64,000 nucleotides of DNA from the NCBI GenBank assembly GCA_945952045.1, contig CAMFHE010000023.1:1-64000 (forward strand), read 5' to 3'. Within the stretch, counting starts at the first letter, position 1, and each line of letters starts with the position of its first letter. A program made the translations under genes and the position numbers. The notes beneath the pieces are model-generated. The model had not been told where the DNA came from and ran no database searches. It saw only the letters and a list, made by a program, of their open reading frames with translations. Source of the DNA: an uncultured Rhizobium sp. Lineage in GTDB: Bacteria > Pseudomonadota > Alphaproteobacteria > Rhizobiales > Rhizobiaceae. Positions 47,230 to 56,702 of this stretch are shown here, piece by piece.

Positions 47230-48624
47230 ATGAAAGAGATCACCTGCAAGCTTCTCGTCATCGGCGCCGGCCCCGGCGGTTATGCCTGCGCCATCCGCGC
47301 CGGCCAGCTTGGTATCGATACCGTCATCGTCGAGCGCCGCCGGCCGGGCGGCACCTGCCTGACCGTCGGCTGCATCCCGTCGAAGGCGCTCATCCATGTC
47401 GCAGAGTCTTTCCAATCCGCGCGAAAAATGGCGGAGGGAAAGGGGCTATTCGGCATCAAGGTCCAGACGCCGGACATCGATCTCGGCGCCGCCATCGACT
47501 GGAAGGACGGCATCGTCGGCCGGCTCAGCGGCGGCGTCACCGGGCTTTTGCAGCGGGCGCGGGTGAAAATCCTGCATGGCACGGCGCGGTTTCGCGACGG
47601 CAAGACCGTCGAGGTCGAGACTGAAACCGGCATGCAGATGGTCCGCGCCGAGGCCGTGGTCATCGCCACCGGCTCGGAGCCGGTCGCGCTGCCGTCGCTG
47701 CCCTTCGGCGGGCCGGTGATTTCGTCGACCGAGGCCTTGGCGCTGCGCGAGGTGCCGCGCCGGCTGGTGGTGGTCGGCGGCGGCTATATCGGCCTCGAAC
47801 TCGGCACCGCCTTCGCCAAGCTGGGTAGCGAGGTAACGGTGGTCGAGGCGACGCGGCAGCTTCTGCCGCAGTATGACGAGGAGCTGGTCAAGCCGGTGAT
47901 GGCGCGGCTCGACAGATTGGGCATCCGCGTGCTGCTCGGGGCGAGCGCCGAAGGTCTGGCGCCGGACGGGGCGGGCCTCGTGGTGCGCACCGCCAAGGAG
48001 ACGCAAACCCTGGCCGCAGACCGCATTCTCGTCACCGTCGGCCGCCGGCCGTCCATCGACGGCTGGGGCATCGAGGAACTGGATCTCGACCGCGCCGGCC
48101 GCTTCATCCGCATCGACGAGCGCTGCCGCACCTCGATGCGCGGGGTCTTCGCCATCGGCGATATCACCGGCGAGCCGATGCTGGCACATCGCGCCATGGC
48201 GCAGGGCGAGATGGTTGCCGAAATCGTCTCGGGCGCGAAACGCGTCTGGGACAAACGCTGCATTCCCGCCGTCTGCTTCACCGATCCGCAGATCGTCAGC
48301 GCCGGCCTGTCGCCGGCCGAGGCGCAGGCGCAGGGGCTCGACGTCAAGGTGGCGCGTTTTCCCTTCGCCGCCAATGGCCGCGCTCTGACCACTAGCGAGG
48401 AGGAGGGCTTCGTGCGCATCGTGGCGCGGGCCGACAATCATCTGGTGCTCGGCGTGCAGGCGGTCGGGGCGGAGCTCTCGGAACTCTCGGCGGCGTTTGC
48501 GCTTTCCATCGAAATGGGCGCGCGGCTGGAGGATATTGCCGGTACGATCCACGCACATCCGACTCGCAGCGAAGCCTTCCAGGAGGCTGCATTCAAGGCG
48601 CTTGGCCATGCACTCCATATCTGA
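47230..48624 (+). CDS. lpdV: Dihydrolipoyl dehydrogenase (E3) of the branched-chain complex
   Basis: 464-residue FAD/NAD disulfide oxidoreductase. FAD motif [21 protein letters not shown], redox disulfide [15 protein letters not shown] (Cys43, Cys48), NAD motif [36 protein letters not shown] and the C-terminal catalytic His in [14 protein letters not shown]. It re-oxidises the lipoyl groups of E2. The ATG at 47230 follows the E2 stop by eight bases; the gene overlaps the next one by 17 bases. A dedicated E3 in the operon is the rule for Bkd systems. Confidence 0.96.
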   Translation: MKEITCKLLVIGAGPGGYACAIRAGQLGIDTVIVERRRPGGTCLTVGCIPSKALIHVAESFQSARKMAEGKGLFGIKVQTPDIDLGAAIDWKDGIVGRLSGGVTGLLQRARVKILHGTARFRDGKTVEVETETGMQMVRAEAVVIATGSEPVALPSLPFGGPVISSTEALALREVPRRLVVVGGGYIGLELGTAFAKLGSEVTVVEATRQLLPQYDEELVKPVMARLDRLGIRVLLGASAEGLAPDGAGLVVRTAKETQTLAADRILVTVGRRPSIDGWGIEELDLDRAGRFIRIDERCRTSMRGVFAIGDITGEPMLAHRAMAQGEMVAEIVSGAKRVWDKRCIPAVCFTDPQIVSAGLSPAEAQAQGLDVKVARFPFAANGRALTTSEEEGFVRIVARADNHLVLGVQAVGAELSELSAAFALSIEMGARLEDIAGTIHAHPTRSEAFQEAAFKALGHALHI

Positions 48625-49672
48625 CACCGCCCCCGCCGAAACACTGGTCGAGCGCCTCGGCACGCTCGGCCTCATCAGGCTCAACCGCCCGAAGGCGCTG
48701 AACAGCCTGACGCTTGGCATGGTCCGCGACATCGACGCCGCGTTGGATGCGTTCGAGGCGGATGCCGGCATTGCCGCCGTCCTGTTCGTCGGCGAGGGCG
48801 AGCGCGGTTTCTGCGCCGGCGGCGATATCCGCGCCATGCATGACAGCGGCCGGGCCGGCGATGGGCTTGCGACGCGTTTCTGGCGCGAGGAATATCGCCT
48901 GAATGCCCGCATCGCTCGCTTTCCGAAACCCGTCGTGTCGCTGATGGACGGCATCGTCATGGGCGGCGGCGTCGGGCTTTCCGTCTATGCCCGCCACCGC
49001 ATCGTCACCGAGCGGACGCGCTTCGCCATGCCGGAAACCGGCATCGGCTTCTTTCCCGATGTCGGCGGATCGTGGTTTCTCACCCGCCAGTCAGGAGAGG
49101 GCGGCACCTTTCTCGCCCTGACGGGCGAGATTATCGGAGCCGGCGATGTGATCGCCCTCGGCCTTGCCGACCATTTCATGGCGTCCGACCGGCGCCAGGC
49201 CTTGATTGAGGCGCTGGCGGCGGCCGGCGATGCGGCGCAGGTCGCGGCGGCGATTGGCGAGCTCGCCGCGCCGGCCCCCGCCGCAATGCTTGCGCCCTCC
49301 ATGGCGGCCATCGACCGGCTGTTTGCCCATGACAGGATCGAGGCGATCGTGGCGGCGCTGGAGGCGGACGACAGCGATTTCGCCGGGAAGACGCTGGCGA
49401 CGCTGAACACCAAATCGCCGCGCAGCCTGCATGTCACCCTGCGGCTGTTGCGGCTGGGGCGACAGGCGACACGGCTGGAGGATTGCCTGGAGCGGGAATT
49501 CGCGGCCACGAATGCCGTGCTTGCTAATCCCGATTTCTACGAGGGCGTGCGCGCGGCTGTCATCGACAAGGATCGCAATCCGCGCTGGCAGCCCGCGACT
49601 TTGGAGGCGGTTAGCGAGGCGGATATCGCCGCCTTCTTTCCGGCGGAGCATGAAAGGCTGTTTTCCGGTTAA
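48608..49672 (+). CDS. 3-hydroxyisobutyryl-CoA hydrolase
   Basis: 354-residue crotonase-fold thioesterase of the HIBYL-CoA hydrolase type, longer than ordinary enoyl-CoA hydratases. [83 protein letters not shown] (catalytic Glu in MPETGIG, Asp in FPDVGG) and the C-terminal extension with [17 protein letters not shown] and [13 protein letters not shown] identify it. It frees 3-hydroxyisobutyrate from its CoA ester in valine breakdown. The start at 48608 overlaps E3; the mmsB gene follows after 17 bp. Confidence 0.93.
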   Translation: MHSISDTAPAETLVERLGTLGLIRLNRPKALNSLTLGMVRDIDAALDAFEADAGIAAVLFVGEGERGFCAGGDIRAMHDSGRAGDGLATRFWREEYRLNARIARFPKPVVSLMDGIVMGGGVGLSVYARHRIVTERTRFAMPETGIGFFPDVGGSWFLTRQSGEGGTFLALTGEIIGAGDVIALGLADHFMASDRRQALIEALAAAGDAAQVAAAIGELAAPAPAAMLAPSMAAIDRLFAHDRIEAIVAALEADDSDFAGKTLATLNTKSPRSLHVTLRLLRLGRQATRLEDCLEREFAATNAVLANPDFYEGVRAAVIDKDRNPRWQPATLEAVSEADIAAFFPAEHERLFSG

Positions 49673-49689
49673 AACAGGAGGAGACGAAG

Positions 49690-50583
49690 ATGAGCATCGG
49701 ATTCATCGGCCTCGGCCATATGGGCGGTCCAATGGTGGCCAATCTCGCCAAGGCGGGGCATGACGTCACCGGCTTCGACGTCGTCTCCGCCGCTTGCGAC
49801 CAGGCGCGGCAGAACGGCCTGCGCGTCGCGAACACGCTGGAAGAGGCGGTCGCCGGCTGCGATATGGTGCTGACAATGCTACCCGCCGGCCAGCATGTGC
49901 TGAACGTCTGGTCGCAACTCGTCTCGCTGGTGCCCGAGGGCACGCTGCTCATCGATTGTTCGACGATCGATATGGAGAGCGCTGGCAAGGCGCATGCGAT
50001 GGCCGCCGCCCAGAATTGCCCATCGCTGGATGCCCCGGTTTCCGGCGGAACGTCGGGCGCTGCGAGCGGAACGCTGACTTTCATGGTCGGCGGCGCGCCG
50101 GAAATTTTTGCCAGGGCCGAACCGATCCTGCAGGCCATGGGCAAGCGCATCATCCATTGCGGTGGTGCCTCGATGGGGCAGGCAGCAAAAATCTGCAACA
50201 ATATGATCCTCGGCATTTCGATGATTGCCGTCGGCGAGGCCTTCGTTCTCGCGGAAAAGCTGGGGCTTGCGCCCCAGGCGCTGTTCGACGTCGCCTCGGT
50301 ATCGTCGGGGCAATGCTGGTCGCTGACGACCTATTGCCCAGTACCCGGTCCGGTGCCGACCTCGCCGGCCAATCACGGCTATCGGCCGGGTTTCGCGGCA
50401 GGGTTGATGCTGAAGGATCTGAACCTGTCGCAGGAGGCGGCGGAGGCGAGCGGAGCCGATACCCCTCTCGGCCGCGCCGCGCTGCGCCTCTATCGCCAAT
50501 TCAGCGAAGGCGGAGCGGCCGACCGCGATTTTTCGGCGATTATCGAGATGATCCGCGCCCAGAGCGTCGATAAGAGGGACTGA
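49690..50583 (+). CDS. mmsB: 3-hydroxyisobutyrate dehydrogenase
   Basis: 297-residue beta-hydroxyacid dehydrogenase that oxidises 3-hydroxyisobutyrate to methylmalonate semialdehyde with NAD. N-terminal nucleotide motif IGFIGLGHMGGPMVANLAKAGHDVTGFD, signature DAPVSGGTSGAASGTLTFMVGG, catalytic Lys in GQAAKICNNMILG and the C-terminal GFAAGLMLKDLNLSQEAA. AGGAGG precedes the ATG. It is the last gene of the valine operon; the next enzyme of the pathway, methylmalonate-semialdehyde dehydrogenase, is not in the window. Confidence 0.96.
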   Translation: MSIGFIGLGHMGGPMVANLAKAGHDVTGFDVVSAACDQARQNGLRVANTLEEAVAGCDMVLTMLPAGQHVLNVWSQLVSLVPEGTLLIDCSTIDMESAGKAHAMAAAQNCPSLDAPVSGGTSGAASGTLTFMVGGAPEIFARAEPILQAMGKRIIHCGGASMGQAAKICNNMILGISMIAVGEAFVLAEKLGLAPQALFDVASVSSGQCWSLTTYCPVPGPVPTSPANHGYRPGFAAGLMLKDLNLSQEAAEASGADTPLGRAALRLYRQFSEGGAADRDFSAIIEMIRAQSVDKRD

Positions 50584-50634
50584 CGGAACTTTCCCGCAAG
50601 GCAGCGGTTACGTCTCCATCAGAGGAGACGAGAC

Positions 50635-50940
50635 ATGGGCATCACGACACCGAAAAACGGGGCAGCCGGCACGACCGATCAATTCCCCCACCAGGAAGGG
50701 CCGCAGGAAAACAGCCCAGGCGGCGATCTAACTGCCGGGGAGACCGAGCCTGCGGATGGCGTCGATTTCGATGAGGATCCCGTGCGGCGCCGCGCCTATG
50801 AAATATGGGAGGCCGATGGCCGCCCAGAGGGTCAGCACGAATCCCACTGGCATCGCGCGTTGAAAGAACTTGGCCTCGTCAGCCCATCCGAGCAGTCGGA
50901 TGGCAGCACTATTTTCCCGCCCGTCAAGCCCGGCCTGTAG
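50635..50940 (+). CDS. DUF2934 domain protein
   Basis: 101 residues: an acidic, Gly/Pro-rich disordered N-terminus (about 1-50) followed by DPVRRRAYEIWEADGRPEGQHESHWHRAL, the DUF2934 motif common in rhizobial small proteins, and a short tail. AGAGGAG lies before the ATG. No biochemical role is known for the domain; such genes are frequent around stress-related loci in Rhizobiales. It is a single gene after the valine operon, with 51 bp between. Confidence 0.85.
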   Translation: MGITTPKNGAAGTTDQFPHQEGPQENSPGGDLTAGETEPADGVDFDEDPVRRRAYEIWEADGRPEGQHESHWHRALKELGLVSPSEQSDGSTIFPPVKPGL

Positions 50941-51150
50941 CTGCCTCGATGTTGCGGATGCTCACATCTGAGGCAATTTGTGGTCAGGATGGAGGCAGTT
51001 TGCGCTTTAGCTATGCAACTGACGAATGGGTGAGATGAGAGCTTGGCGCTGCTCATCGGGAATGGACTGGGATATAAGACAGGCATCGAAGCAAACAAAG
51101 CGCCGCTGACCGGCAGCTGGCTTCGAAAGCCCGGTGAAAGGGGGCCTATC

Positions 51151-51297
51151 ATGAATATCGCACGTTCGTTCAATAATTGGCGCAAATATCGTCAGACCGT
51201 TGCAGAGCTTGATCGTATGTCTGCTCGCGAACTCAATGACCTCGGCATTTCGCGCGGCCAGATCCGCGACATCGCCAAGGCGGCTTTTGCTCGCTGA
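51151..51297 (+). CDS. DUF1127 (YjiS-like) small protein
   Basis: 48 residues: MNIARSFNNWRKYRQTVAEL followed by DRMSARELNDLGISRGQIRDIAKAAF, the short arginine-rich DUF1127 form of alphaproteobacteria. Small members in relatives take part in RNA turnover and in phosphate and stress adaptation; that is family knowledge and is not shown here. GAAAGGGGG precedes the ATG at 51151; an upstream in-frame ATG at 51043 would add 36 unrelated residues and is rejected. A terminator follows. Confidence 0.9.
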   Translation: MNIARSFNNWRKYRQTVAELDRMSARELNDLGISRGQIRDIAKAAFAR

Positions 51298-51330
51298 TCG
51301 GTTTTGCCGGAACGTTTTCCGGTCTTTTGC

Positions 51331-51360
51331 AAGCGCCTGTGCATTCGCCAGGCGCTTTTG
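51331..51360 (+). terminator. Terminator after the DUF1127 gene
   Basis: AAGCGCCTG (51331-51339), 9-base loop, CAGGCGCTT (51349-51357), then TTG with TTTTGC context. A 9-bp stem 34 bases past the stop codon. Confidence 0.8.
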
Positions 51361-51479
51361 CATTTTCCGGTTTTGGCCTGGCCGCATGTGACGAACATGC
51401 GACGTAGCTACTCCAAAAATGCATTGCTGCGTTGCAATAAAACGCCTAGGCCGTGAGCGAAAGCTCAGCTATAACTCAT

Positions 51480-51645
51480 TTCATCGAAGCAACGGACCTC
51501 CTCCCCCGTGTTTCGAAATTGCAGGGTGCCACCTCCTCCTCCCAAAGGCGCTCTGCAGGGAACAGCAGCACTCCTCCTCCCTTTGAGCTGCTGTTCGGTT
51601 CTTTTCAGAAAGCCTGCCGCACCTCCTCCCGCGGCAGGCTTTTTG
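51480..51645 (+). ncRNA. Alpha-r14-like small RNA with four anti-Shine-Dalgarno hairpins
   Basis: Four successive hairpins each put a CCTCCTCC-type string in the loop. (1) ACGG/CCGT, 51492-51509, loop ACCTCCTCCC. (2) GCAGGGTGCC/GGCGCTCTGC, 51521-51556, loop with CCTCCTCCTCCC. (3) GAACAGCAGC/GCTGCTGTTC, 51560-51596, loop with CTCCTCCTCCC. (4) AGCCTGCCGC/GCGGCAGGCT, 51611-51640, loop ACCTCCTCCC, followed by TTTT: the terminator. TATAAC at 51470-51475 is a possible -10 box, placing the 5' end near 51480. The design matches the rhizobial alpha-r14 (NfeR1) family, which pairs with ribosome binding sites of transporter mRNAs; those usually have three such loops. No protein is encoded. The 3' end is firm, the 5' end approximate. 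Confidence 0.87.
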
Positions 51646-51667
51646 GTTTTCGGAGGTTTTTTCCCAA

Positions 51668-52567
51668 TCAGAATTCCGCCATTGGCGACAGCCGGAACGG
51701 GCCTTGCGGCATGAGCGTCTCAGGTCCGCGCATCATGAACACCAGATCGCCCTCCACCGCGCTCGCCGTTCCCTCCCAGCCGAGACGATCCGGCGGGAAT
51801 TGCACGGTCACGGTTTTTGGCGCGAGGCCGAGGCCGGCAAGGATTGTGTCCAGCGTCGGAATCTCCGCCGCGACGATATCCAGCAATTCGACATTACCGG
51901 CCCGCGGCTGGCGCCAGGCGATCACCGCCTGCTGTGCCTCCAGCCAGGAGAGCGTCACGTCGTCCACCAGATAGGCGTTCAACAGGAACATCAGGCTCTG
52001 GCCGCAGACCGCGATGCGGTTCGAAACCGGCGCGCGGCAGGCAAGCGTTTCACGCAGCAAGGCGAGATCGGCGGGGTTTCCGACCGATAGCCTGCGTGCC
52101 GAAGCGATAGTCTTGGCCACCAAGGGCGCCGGGCCGGAAAACGTCTGCTCCCGGAAGGCGACGAAGCCATAGGGTTCATAGAGCGCCGGCTTGTCGGTAT
52201 AGAGCACAATGGCCTCGAAACCGGCCTGCTCGCAGCGCTCCAGCGTGATGCGGATCAGTTCGCGAAACAGGCCGCGCCCGCGATAGTCAGGCAGCACCGC
52301 GCCGGATTGCCAGGCAGCGGCCCGCACCTTGCGGCCATCGATGACCAGCGGCATGGAGAAGGCGGCGAAATTGGCGACGCAGCGTCCCCCGGCATCGAAA
52401 TAGGCCGAGGGCATATTGGAGCGATCATGGCCGCCGAGCGCATCGAGTGGACCGATATCGACCCCGAACACCGTCATCAGCAGGTCGCCGATGGCCTTCC
52501 AACCGGCGGGATCGTCGAAATAATCCTGTCGGAAGGTGAGGCCGGGAAAGGTCTGCGGCGCGTTCAT
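51668..52567 (-). CDS. GNAT family N-acetyltransferase
   Basis: 299 residues. The N-terminal half (about 1-150) is a GNAT fold with the acetyl-CoA loop [45 protein letters not shown]; the C-terminal 150 residues form a second domain with little sequence identity to known enzymes, as in two-domain Eis-like or SCP2-type GNATs. The acceptor is unknown. Its ATG overlaps the stop of dut (ATGA), so it is co-translated with dUTPase. Its 3' end is 23 bp from the end of the small RNA on the other strand. Confidence 0.88.
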   Translation of the reverse strand: MNAPQTFPGLTFRQDYFDDPAGWKAIGDLLMTVFGVDIGPLDALGGHDRSNMPSAYFDAGGRCVANFAAFSMPLVIDGRKVRAAAWQSGAVLPDYRGRGLFRELIRITLERCEQAGFEAIVLYTDKPALYEPYGFVAFREQTFSGPAPLVAKTIASARRLSVGNPADLALLRETLACRAPVSNRIAVCGQSLMFLLNAYLVDDVTLSWLEAQQAVIAWRQPRAGNVELLDIVAAEIPTLDTILAGLGLAPKTVTVQFPPDRLGWEGTASAVEGDLVFMMRGPETLMPQGPFRLSPMAEF

Positions 52568-53028
52568 ACGCCGGTCGAGCCGAAGCCGCCGGCGCCGCGT
52601 CCGGTCTCGCTGGCGCTTGTCGCCTCCGTAATCCGCGCCTGCACCACCGGCGACACCAGCATCTGGGCGATGCGCATGCCGCGCTCGATCACGAACGCCT
52701 CGGTGCCGAGATTGACGAGCAGCACCTTCACTTCGCCGCGATAATCGCTGTCGATGGTGCCGGGGGTGTTGAGGCAGGTGATGCCGTTCTTGAAGGCGAG
52801 GCCGGAGCGCGGTCGCACCTGGCCTTCGAAGCCGGCGGGGATTTCGAAGATGAAGCCGGTCGGCACCAGTGTGCGTTCGCCGGGTGCAAGCGAAAGCGGC
52901 GCATCCTGCGGCACGGCGGCGCGCAGGTCCATGCCGGCGGCGCCGGCGCTTTCATAGGCCGGCAGGGCGATGCCCGCGCCATGGGGAAGGCGGATGAGGG
53001 CCAGCGTCGGCCCGAGGATCTCTTGCAT
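52564..53028 (-). CDS. dut: dUTP diphosphatase
   Basis: Hydrolyses dUTP to dUMP and pyrophosphate, protecting DNA from uracil and feeding dTMP synthesis. 154 residues, the usual trimer-forming size, with all five motifs: [32 protein letters not shown] (catalytic Asp), GMRIAQMLV and the glycine-rich C-terminal arm [11 protein letters not shown]. First gene of a two-gene unit with the GNAT; divergent from prfC. Confidence 0.97.
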   Translation of the reverse strand: MQEILGPTLALIRLPHGAGIALPAYESAGAAGMDLRAAVPQDAPLSLAPGERTLVPTGFIFEIPAGFEGQVRPRSGLAFKNGITCLNTPGTIDSDYRGEVKVLLVNLGTEAFVIERGMRIAQMLVSPVVQARITEATSASETGRGAGGFGSTGV

Positions 53029-53118
53029 GGATGGCTCCCTGTTGCTCCCCGGTCAATTGCATATTGGCGTCCGAGACGCTAGATAGTCGCCAACTCATCA
53101 AGGAATTCCTGGAAAACC

Positions 53119-54702
53119 ATGGCCGAAACCCTTGCCGAGGCGGTCTCCCGCCGCCGCACCTTCGCTATTATCGCCCACCCGGATGCGGGCAAGACGACGC
53201 TGACCGAAAAGCTGCTGCTGTTCGGCGGCGCCATCCAGCTCGCCGGCGAAGTCAAGGCGAAAAAGGACCGCATGCAGACCCGTTCGGACTGGATGAAGAT
53301 CGAGCGCGAACGCGGCATCTCGGTCGTCACCTCGGTCATGACCTTCGAATATGACGGCAACGTCTTCAACATCCTCGATACGCCCGGCCACGAAGACTTC
53401 GCCGACGACACCTATCGCACGCTGACGGCGGTCGATGCCGCCGTCATGGTCATCGACGCCGCCAAGGGTATCGAGCCGCGGACGCTGAAGCTGTTCGAAG
53501 TCTGCCGCATGCGCGACATCCCGATCATCACCTTCATCAACAAGATGGACCGCGAAAGCCGCGATCCCTTCGAGATTCTGGATGAGGTCGAGGAAAAGCT
53601 GGCACTCGACACCGCGCCGATCACCTGGCCGATCGGCCGCTCGAAGACGTTTTGCGGCTCCTATCACCTTGCCAGCAATTCGGTGCGCGGGTCGGATACG
53701 GAAGAAAAGCGCACGCCGGTCAACGGCCCGGAAAGCGCCTCCAGCCGCCTGCCGGAAAACGAGCGCGCCGATTTTATCGAGGAAACCTCGCTCGCCATCG
53801 AGGCCTGCCGCCCGTTTAATCGTAAGGCCTTCCTTGAGGGCCACATGACGCCGGTGTTCTTCGGTTCGGCGCTGCGCAATTTCGGGGTGCGCGACCTCAT
53901 CAATGCGCTCGGCGATTTCGCGCCGCCGCCGCGCGACCAGGTGGCCGATACACGCACCGTCCATGCCGCCGAAGACAAGATGACCGCCTTCGTCTTCAAG
54001 ATCCAGGCGAACATGGACCCGAACCATCGCGACCGCATCGCCTTTGCCCGCGTCTGCTCCGGCAAACTGGAGCGCGGCATGAAGGCGCGGCTGGCGCGCA
54101 CCGGTAAGCTTATGGGCCTGACGGCGCCGCAATTTTTCTTCGCCTCGCAGCGCCAGCTTGCCGATACCGCCTATGCCGGCGACGTCGTTGGCATTCCCAA
54201 CCACGGCACGTTGCGCATCGGCGATACCTTGACCGAAGGCGAAGGACTGGTCTTCCAGGGCGTGCCGAACTTCTCGCCGGAAATCCTGCGCCGCGTGCGG
54301 CTGGAGGATGCGATGAAGGCGAAGAAGCTGAAGGAAGCTCTGCACCAGATGGCCGAAGAGGGCGTCGTGCAGCTCTTCTCGCCGGAAGACGGCTCGCCGG
54401 CCATCGTCGGCGTCGTCGGCGCGCTGCAGCTTGACGTGTTGAAGGAGCGGCTGATGGCCGAATACGGCCTGCCGGTCTCCTTCGAAATGTCGCGCTTCTC
54501 GGTCTGCCGCTGGATCTCCGCCGATCAGCCGGCCGATCTGGAAAAATTCGTCACCCAGCGCCGCGGCGATATCGCCCGCGATCTCGATGGCGATCCGGTG
54601 TTCCTGGCGCAGGACGCGTTTTCGCTGCGCTACGAGGCGGAGCGTTACCCGGCGATCAAGATGGTCGCCATCAAGGAATATCACGTCGTCAAGGCGGCGT
54701 GA
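53119..54702 (+). CDS. prfC: Peptide chain release factor 3
   Basis: GTPase that removes RF1/RF2 from the ribosome after termination. 527 residues: G domain with AHPDAGKTTLTEKLL (P loop), RGISVVTSVM (switch 1), DTPGHEDF (switch 2) and NKMDRESRDP, followed by the beta-barrel and RF3 C-terminal domains (PVFFGSALRNFGVRDLINALGDFAPPPRD, GVVGALQLDVLKERLMAEYGLPVSFE). Length and motif set separate it from EF-G. A single gene with a terminator hairpin behind it; the start is preceded by a weak GGA region. Confidence 0.97.
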   Translation: MAETLAEAVSRRRTFAIIAHPDAGKTTLTEKLLLFGGAIQLAGEVKAKKDRMQTRSDWMKIERERGISVVTSVMTFEYDGNVFNILDTPGHEDFADDTYRTLTAVDAAVMVIDAAKGIEPRTLKLFEVCRMRDIPIITFINKMDRESRDPFEILDEVEEKLALDTAPITWPIGRSKTFCGSYHLASNSVRGSDTEEKRTPVNGPESASSRLPENERADFIEETSLAIEACRPFNRKAFLEGHMTPVFFGSALRNFGVRDLINALGDFAPPPRDQVADTRTVHAAEDKMTAFVFKIQANMDPNHRDRIAFARVCSGKLERGMKARLARTGKLMGLTAPQFFFASQRQLADTAYAGDVVGIPNHGTLRIGDTLTEGEGLVFQGVPNFSPEILRRVRLEDAMKAKKLKEALHQMAEEGVVQLFSPEDGSPAIVGVVGALQLDVLKERLMAEYGLPVSFEMSRFSVCRWISADQPADLEKFVTQRRGDIARDLDGDPVFLAQDAFSLRYEAERYPAIKMVAIKEYHVVKAA

Positions 54703-54709
54703 GGTTTTC

Positions 54710-54736
54710 GCGGCCCTGCCTCTCGGTCAGGGCCGC
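54710..54736 (+). terminator. Terminator after prfC
   Basis: GCGGCCCTG (54710-54718), 9-base loop, CAGGGCCGC (54728-54736), followed by ATTTGACG. A 9-bp stem eight bases past the stop. Confidence 0.65.
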
Positions 54737-54890
54737 ATTTGACGTCGCCTTGAAAGGCGCAGGTGGCGCGGGTGGGCGCATCGTCGCAGGCGGCATGGTT
54801 TAGGCTTGCCCTCACAGTGCGGCTGTGCCATCCGTGGCCGGCCGTTTTTCGAAGCCCTGTTGGGCTCATGCAGTTTCTGGCGCGTCAGAT

Positions 54891-56702
54891 ATGCAATTTC
54901 CAAAAGTTTTCGGGCGTTTGAGCTTCCTGCCCGCCGAATTCCGCTCCCTTCGTGGCCTGTTTTCTCCGGCCGGCTTCCGGCTGCTGACCCGGCGCAGCGA
55001 GCTGGGTCTGGTGCTCGCCGCCATGCTGGTCGGCGTGGCCGCCGGCCTGACGGTAACGGCGATGAGCGCCGTTACGGCGTTGATGCATCAGGCCATATTC
55101 AAGATCGATCCTTCGGAGCGGCTCAGTTCGTCGCTGATCGAGGACAAGCTGGTGCTGCTTGCCGCACCGGCCTGTGGCGGGGCGCTGCTCGGGTTGCTTA
55201 TGCTTGTGCTGGCGCGCCGGCGCAAGCGGCCGCTGATCGACCCGATCGAGGCCAATGCCTTGCATGGCGGGCGGCTTTCGCTGACCGACAGTATTCTCGT
55301 CGCGGTTCAGAATATCCTGTCGAACGGTTTTGGCGCCTCGGTTGGCATGGAGGCCGGCTATACGCAGCTCGCGGCAGGGCTTGCCTCGAAACTCGGCGTC
55401 AAGCTGAACCTGCGCCGTTCCGATATGCGCATCCTTGTCGGCTGCGGCGCATCGGGCGCTATCGCGGCCGCCTTCAATGCGCCGCTGACCGGCGCATTCT
55501 ATGCGTTCGAGTTGATTATCGGCGCCTATACCATCGCCTCCCTGACGCCGGTCGTCGTCTCGGCGCTGATCGCCAATCTGATCGCCCGGCTGTTTTCGGC
55601 CAGCAGTTTCGAGATCGATGTCGGCCAGTTCGGGGCTGTTGTGCCGGCGGATTACGTGCCGGCGCTGGTGCTCGGTCTGTTTTGCGGCGGCGTCGGCATC
55701 CTGCTGATGAAGGGCGTTTCCTTGGTCGAGGAACTGGCGCGCAAAAGCGCTATCGCGCCGGCCGTGCGGCCGCTGCTCGGCGGCATCGCCGTCGGGCTTC
55801 TGGCCTTCGTCTCGCCGCAGGTGCTGTCGGGCGGGCATGGGGCGCTGCATCTCAACCTCGCGACCGAGGTGACGATCTCCGGCCTTCTGACCATCCTGCT
55901 GCTGAAATGGCTGGCCTCGGCAATTTCCATCGGCTCCGGTTTTCGCGGCGGGCTCTTTTTCGCCTCGCTGTTCATGGGCGCGCTGCTCGGCAAGATTTTT
56001 GCCTATAGCGCCCCCTATTTCGCCCATGCGACGTTGACGCCGGTGATTTATGCGGTGGTCGGCATGAGTTCGCTGGCCGTCGCCGTCATCGGCGGTCCCT
56101 TGACCATGACCTTTCTGGCGCTGGAGACGACGGGCGATTTTCCGATCACGGTGCTGGTTCTGGCGGCGGTCATCGCCTCCTCCTTCTTCGTGCGCTCCAC
56201 CTTCGGTTATTCCTTCGCCACCTGGCGTTTTCATTTGCGTGGTGAAACCATCCGCAGCGCCCATGACGTCGGCTGGATCCGCAACCTGACGGTCGACAAG
56301 ATGATGCGCGCCGATGTGCGCACCGCCTGGGTGGACATCAGCCTGGAGGATTTCAAGAAGAAATTCCCCATCGGTTCGGCCCAGCGCGTCATTCTCACCG
56401 ATACCAATGGCCGCTATGCCGGTCTGGTGCTGGTGCCGGAAGTCTATGGGGCGCTGGTGGAAAAGCCGGAGGGCGAAAGGGGCATCCTCGCCTTCCGCCG
56501 CTACGAGAACGACGTGCTGCTGCCGACGATGAATGCCCGCCAGGCCGCCGCCCTGTTCGATGCGACCGAAAGCGAAGCGCTGGCCGTGGTCAGCGACCTC
56601 ATCGAACGCAAGGTGATCGGCCAGCTCAGCGAAGCCCATACGCTCCGGCGCTACAGCGAAGAACTGGACAAGAGCAAGCGGGAACTGTCAGGCGAGCTTT
56701 AG
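54891..56702 (+). CDS. ClC family chloride channel/transporter with C-terminal CBS region
   Basis: 603 residues. The membrane part (about 45-450) has the ClC pattern: FGASVGMEAGYTQLAAGLA, in which the Glu of the usual GREGP gate motif is kept but the flanking residues differ; VGCGASGAIAAAFNAPLTGAFYAFE; and SGFRGGLFFASLFMGALLG. The cytoplasmic tail (about 480-590) has two short CBS-like halves. The GSGIP chloride motif is not recognisable (DPIEANALHGG at that position), so ion selectivity may differ. The ATG at 54891 gives the usual N-terminus; an in-frame ATG at 54825 would add 22 residues. Its 3' end overlaps the convergent TDT gene by 15 bp. Confidence 0.9.
   Translation: MQFPKVFGRLSFLPAEFRSLRGLFSPAGFRLLTRRSELGLVLAAMLVGVAAGLTVTAMSAVTALMHQAIFKIDPSERLSSSLIEDKLVLLAAPACGGALLGLLMLVLARRRKRPLIDPIEANALHGGRLSLTDSILVAVQNILSNGFGASVGMEAGYTQLAAGLASKLGVKLNLRRSDMRILVGCGASGAIAAAFNAPLTGAFYAFELIIGAYTIASLTPVVVSALIANLIARLFSASSFEIDVGQFGAVVPADYVPALVLGLFCGGVGILLMKGVSLVEELARKSAIAPAVRPLLGGIAVGLLAFVSPQVLSGGHGALHLNLATEVTISGLLTILLLKWLASAISIGSGFRGGLFFASLFMGALLGKIFAYSAPYFAHATLTPVIYAVVGMSSLAVAVIGGPLTMTFLALETTGDFPITVLVLAAVIASSFFVRSTFGYSFATWRFHLRGETIRSAHDVGWIRNLTVDKMMRADVRTAWVDISLEDFKKKFPIGSAQRVILTDTNGRYAGLVLVPEVYGALVEKPEGERGILAFRRYENDVLLPTMNARQAAALFDATESEALAVVSDLIERKVIGQLSEAHTLRRYSEELDKSKRELSGEL

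Noticed and set aside
51031..51387. Antisense frames over the DUF1127 gene
   Set aside because: They have no ribosome site, and the DUF1127 motif on the plus strand explains the conservation expected here.
51480..51660. A CT-rich low-complexity stretch as a simple repeat
   Set aside because: The CCTCCTCC strings are each flanked by complementary arms and the last by a T run, which points to a structured RNA rather than slippage-derived repeats.
53098..54684. 528-codon open frame antisense to prfC
   Set aside because: It mirrors prfC exactly and its translation has no family motif; long antisense frames are common in GC-rich genes. The same applies to the 584-codon frame opposite the ClC gene (54885-56639) and the 893-codon frame across 42406-45087.
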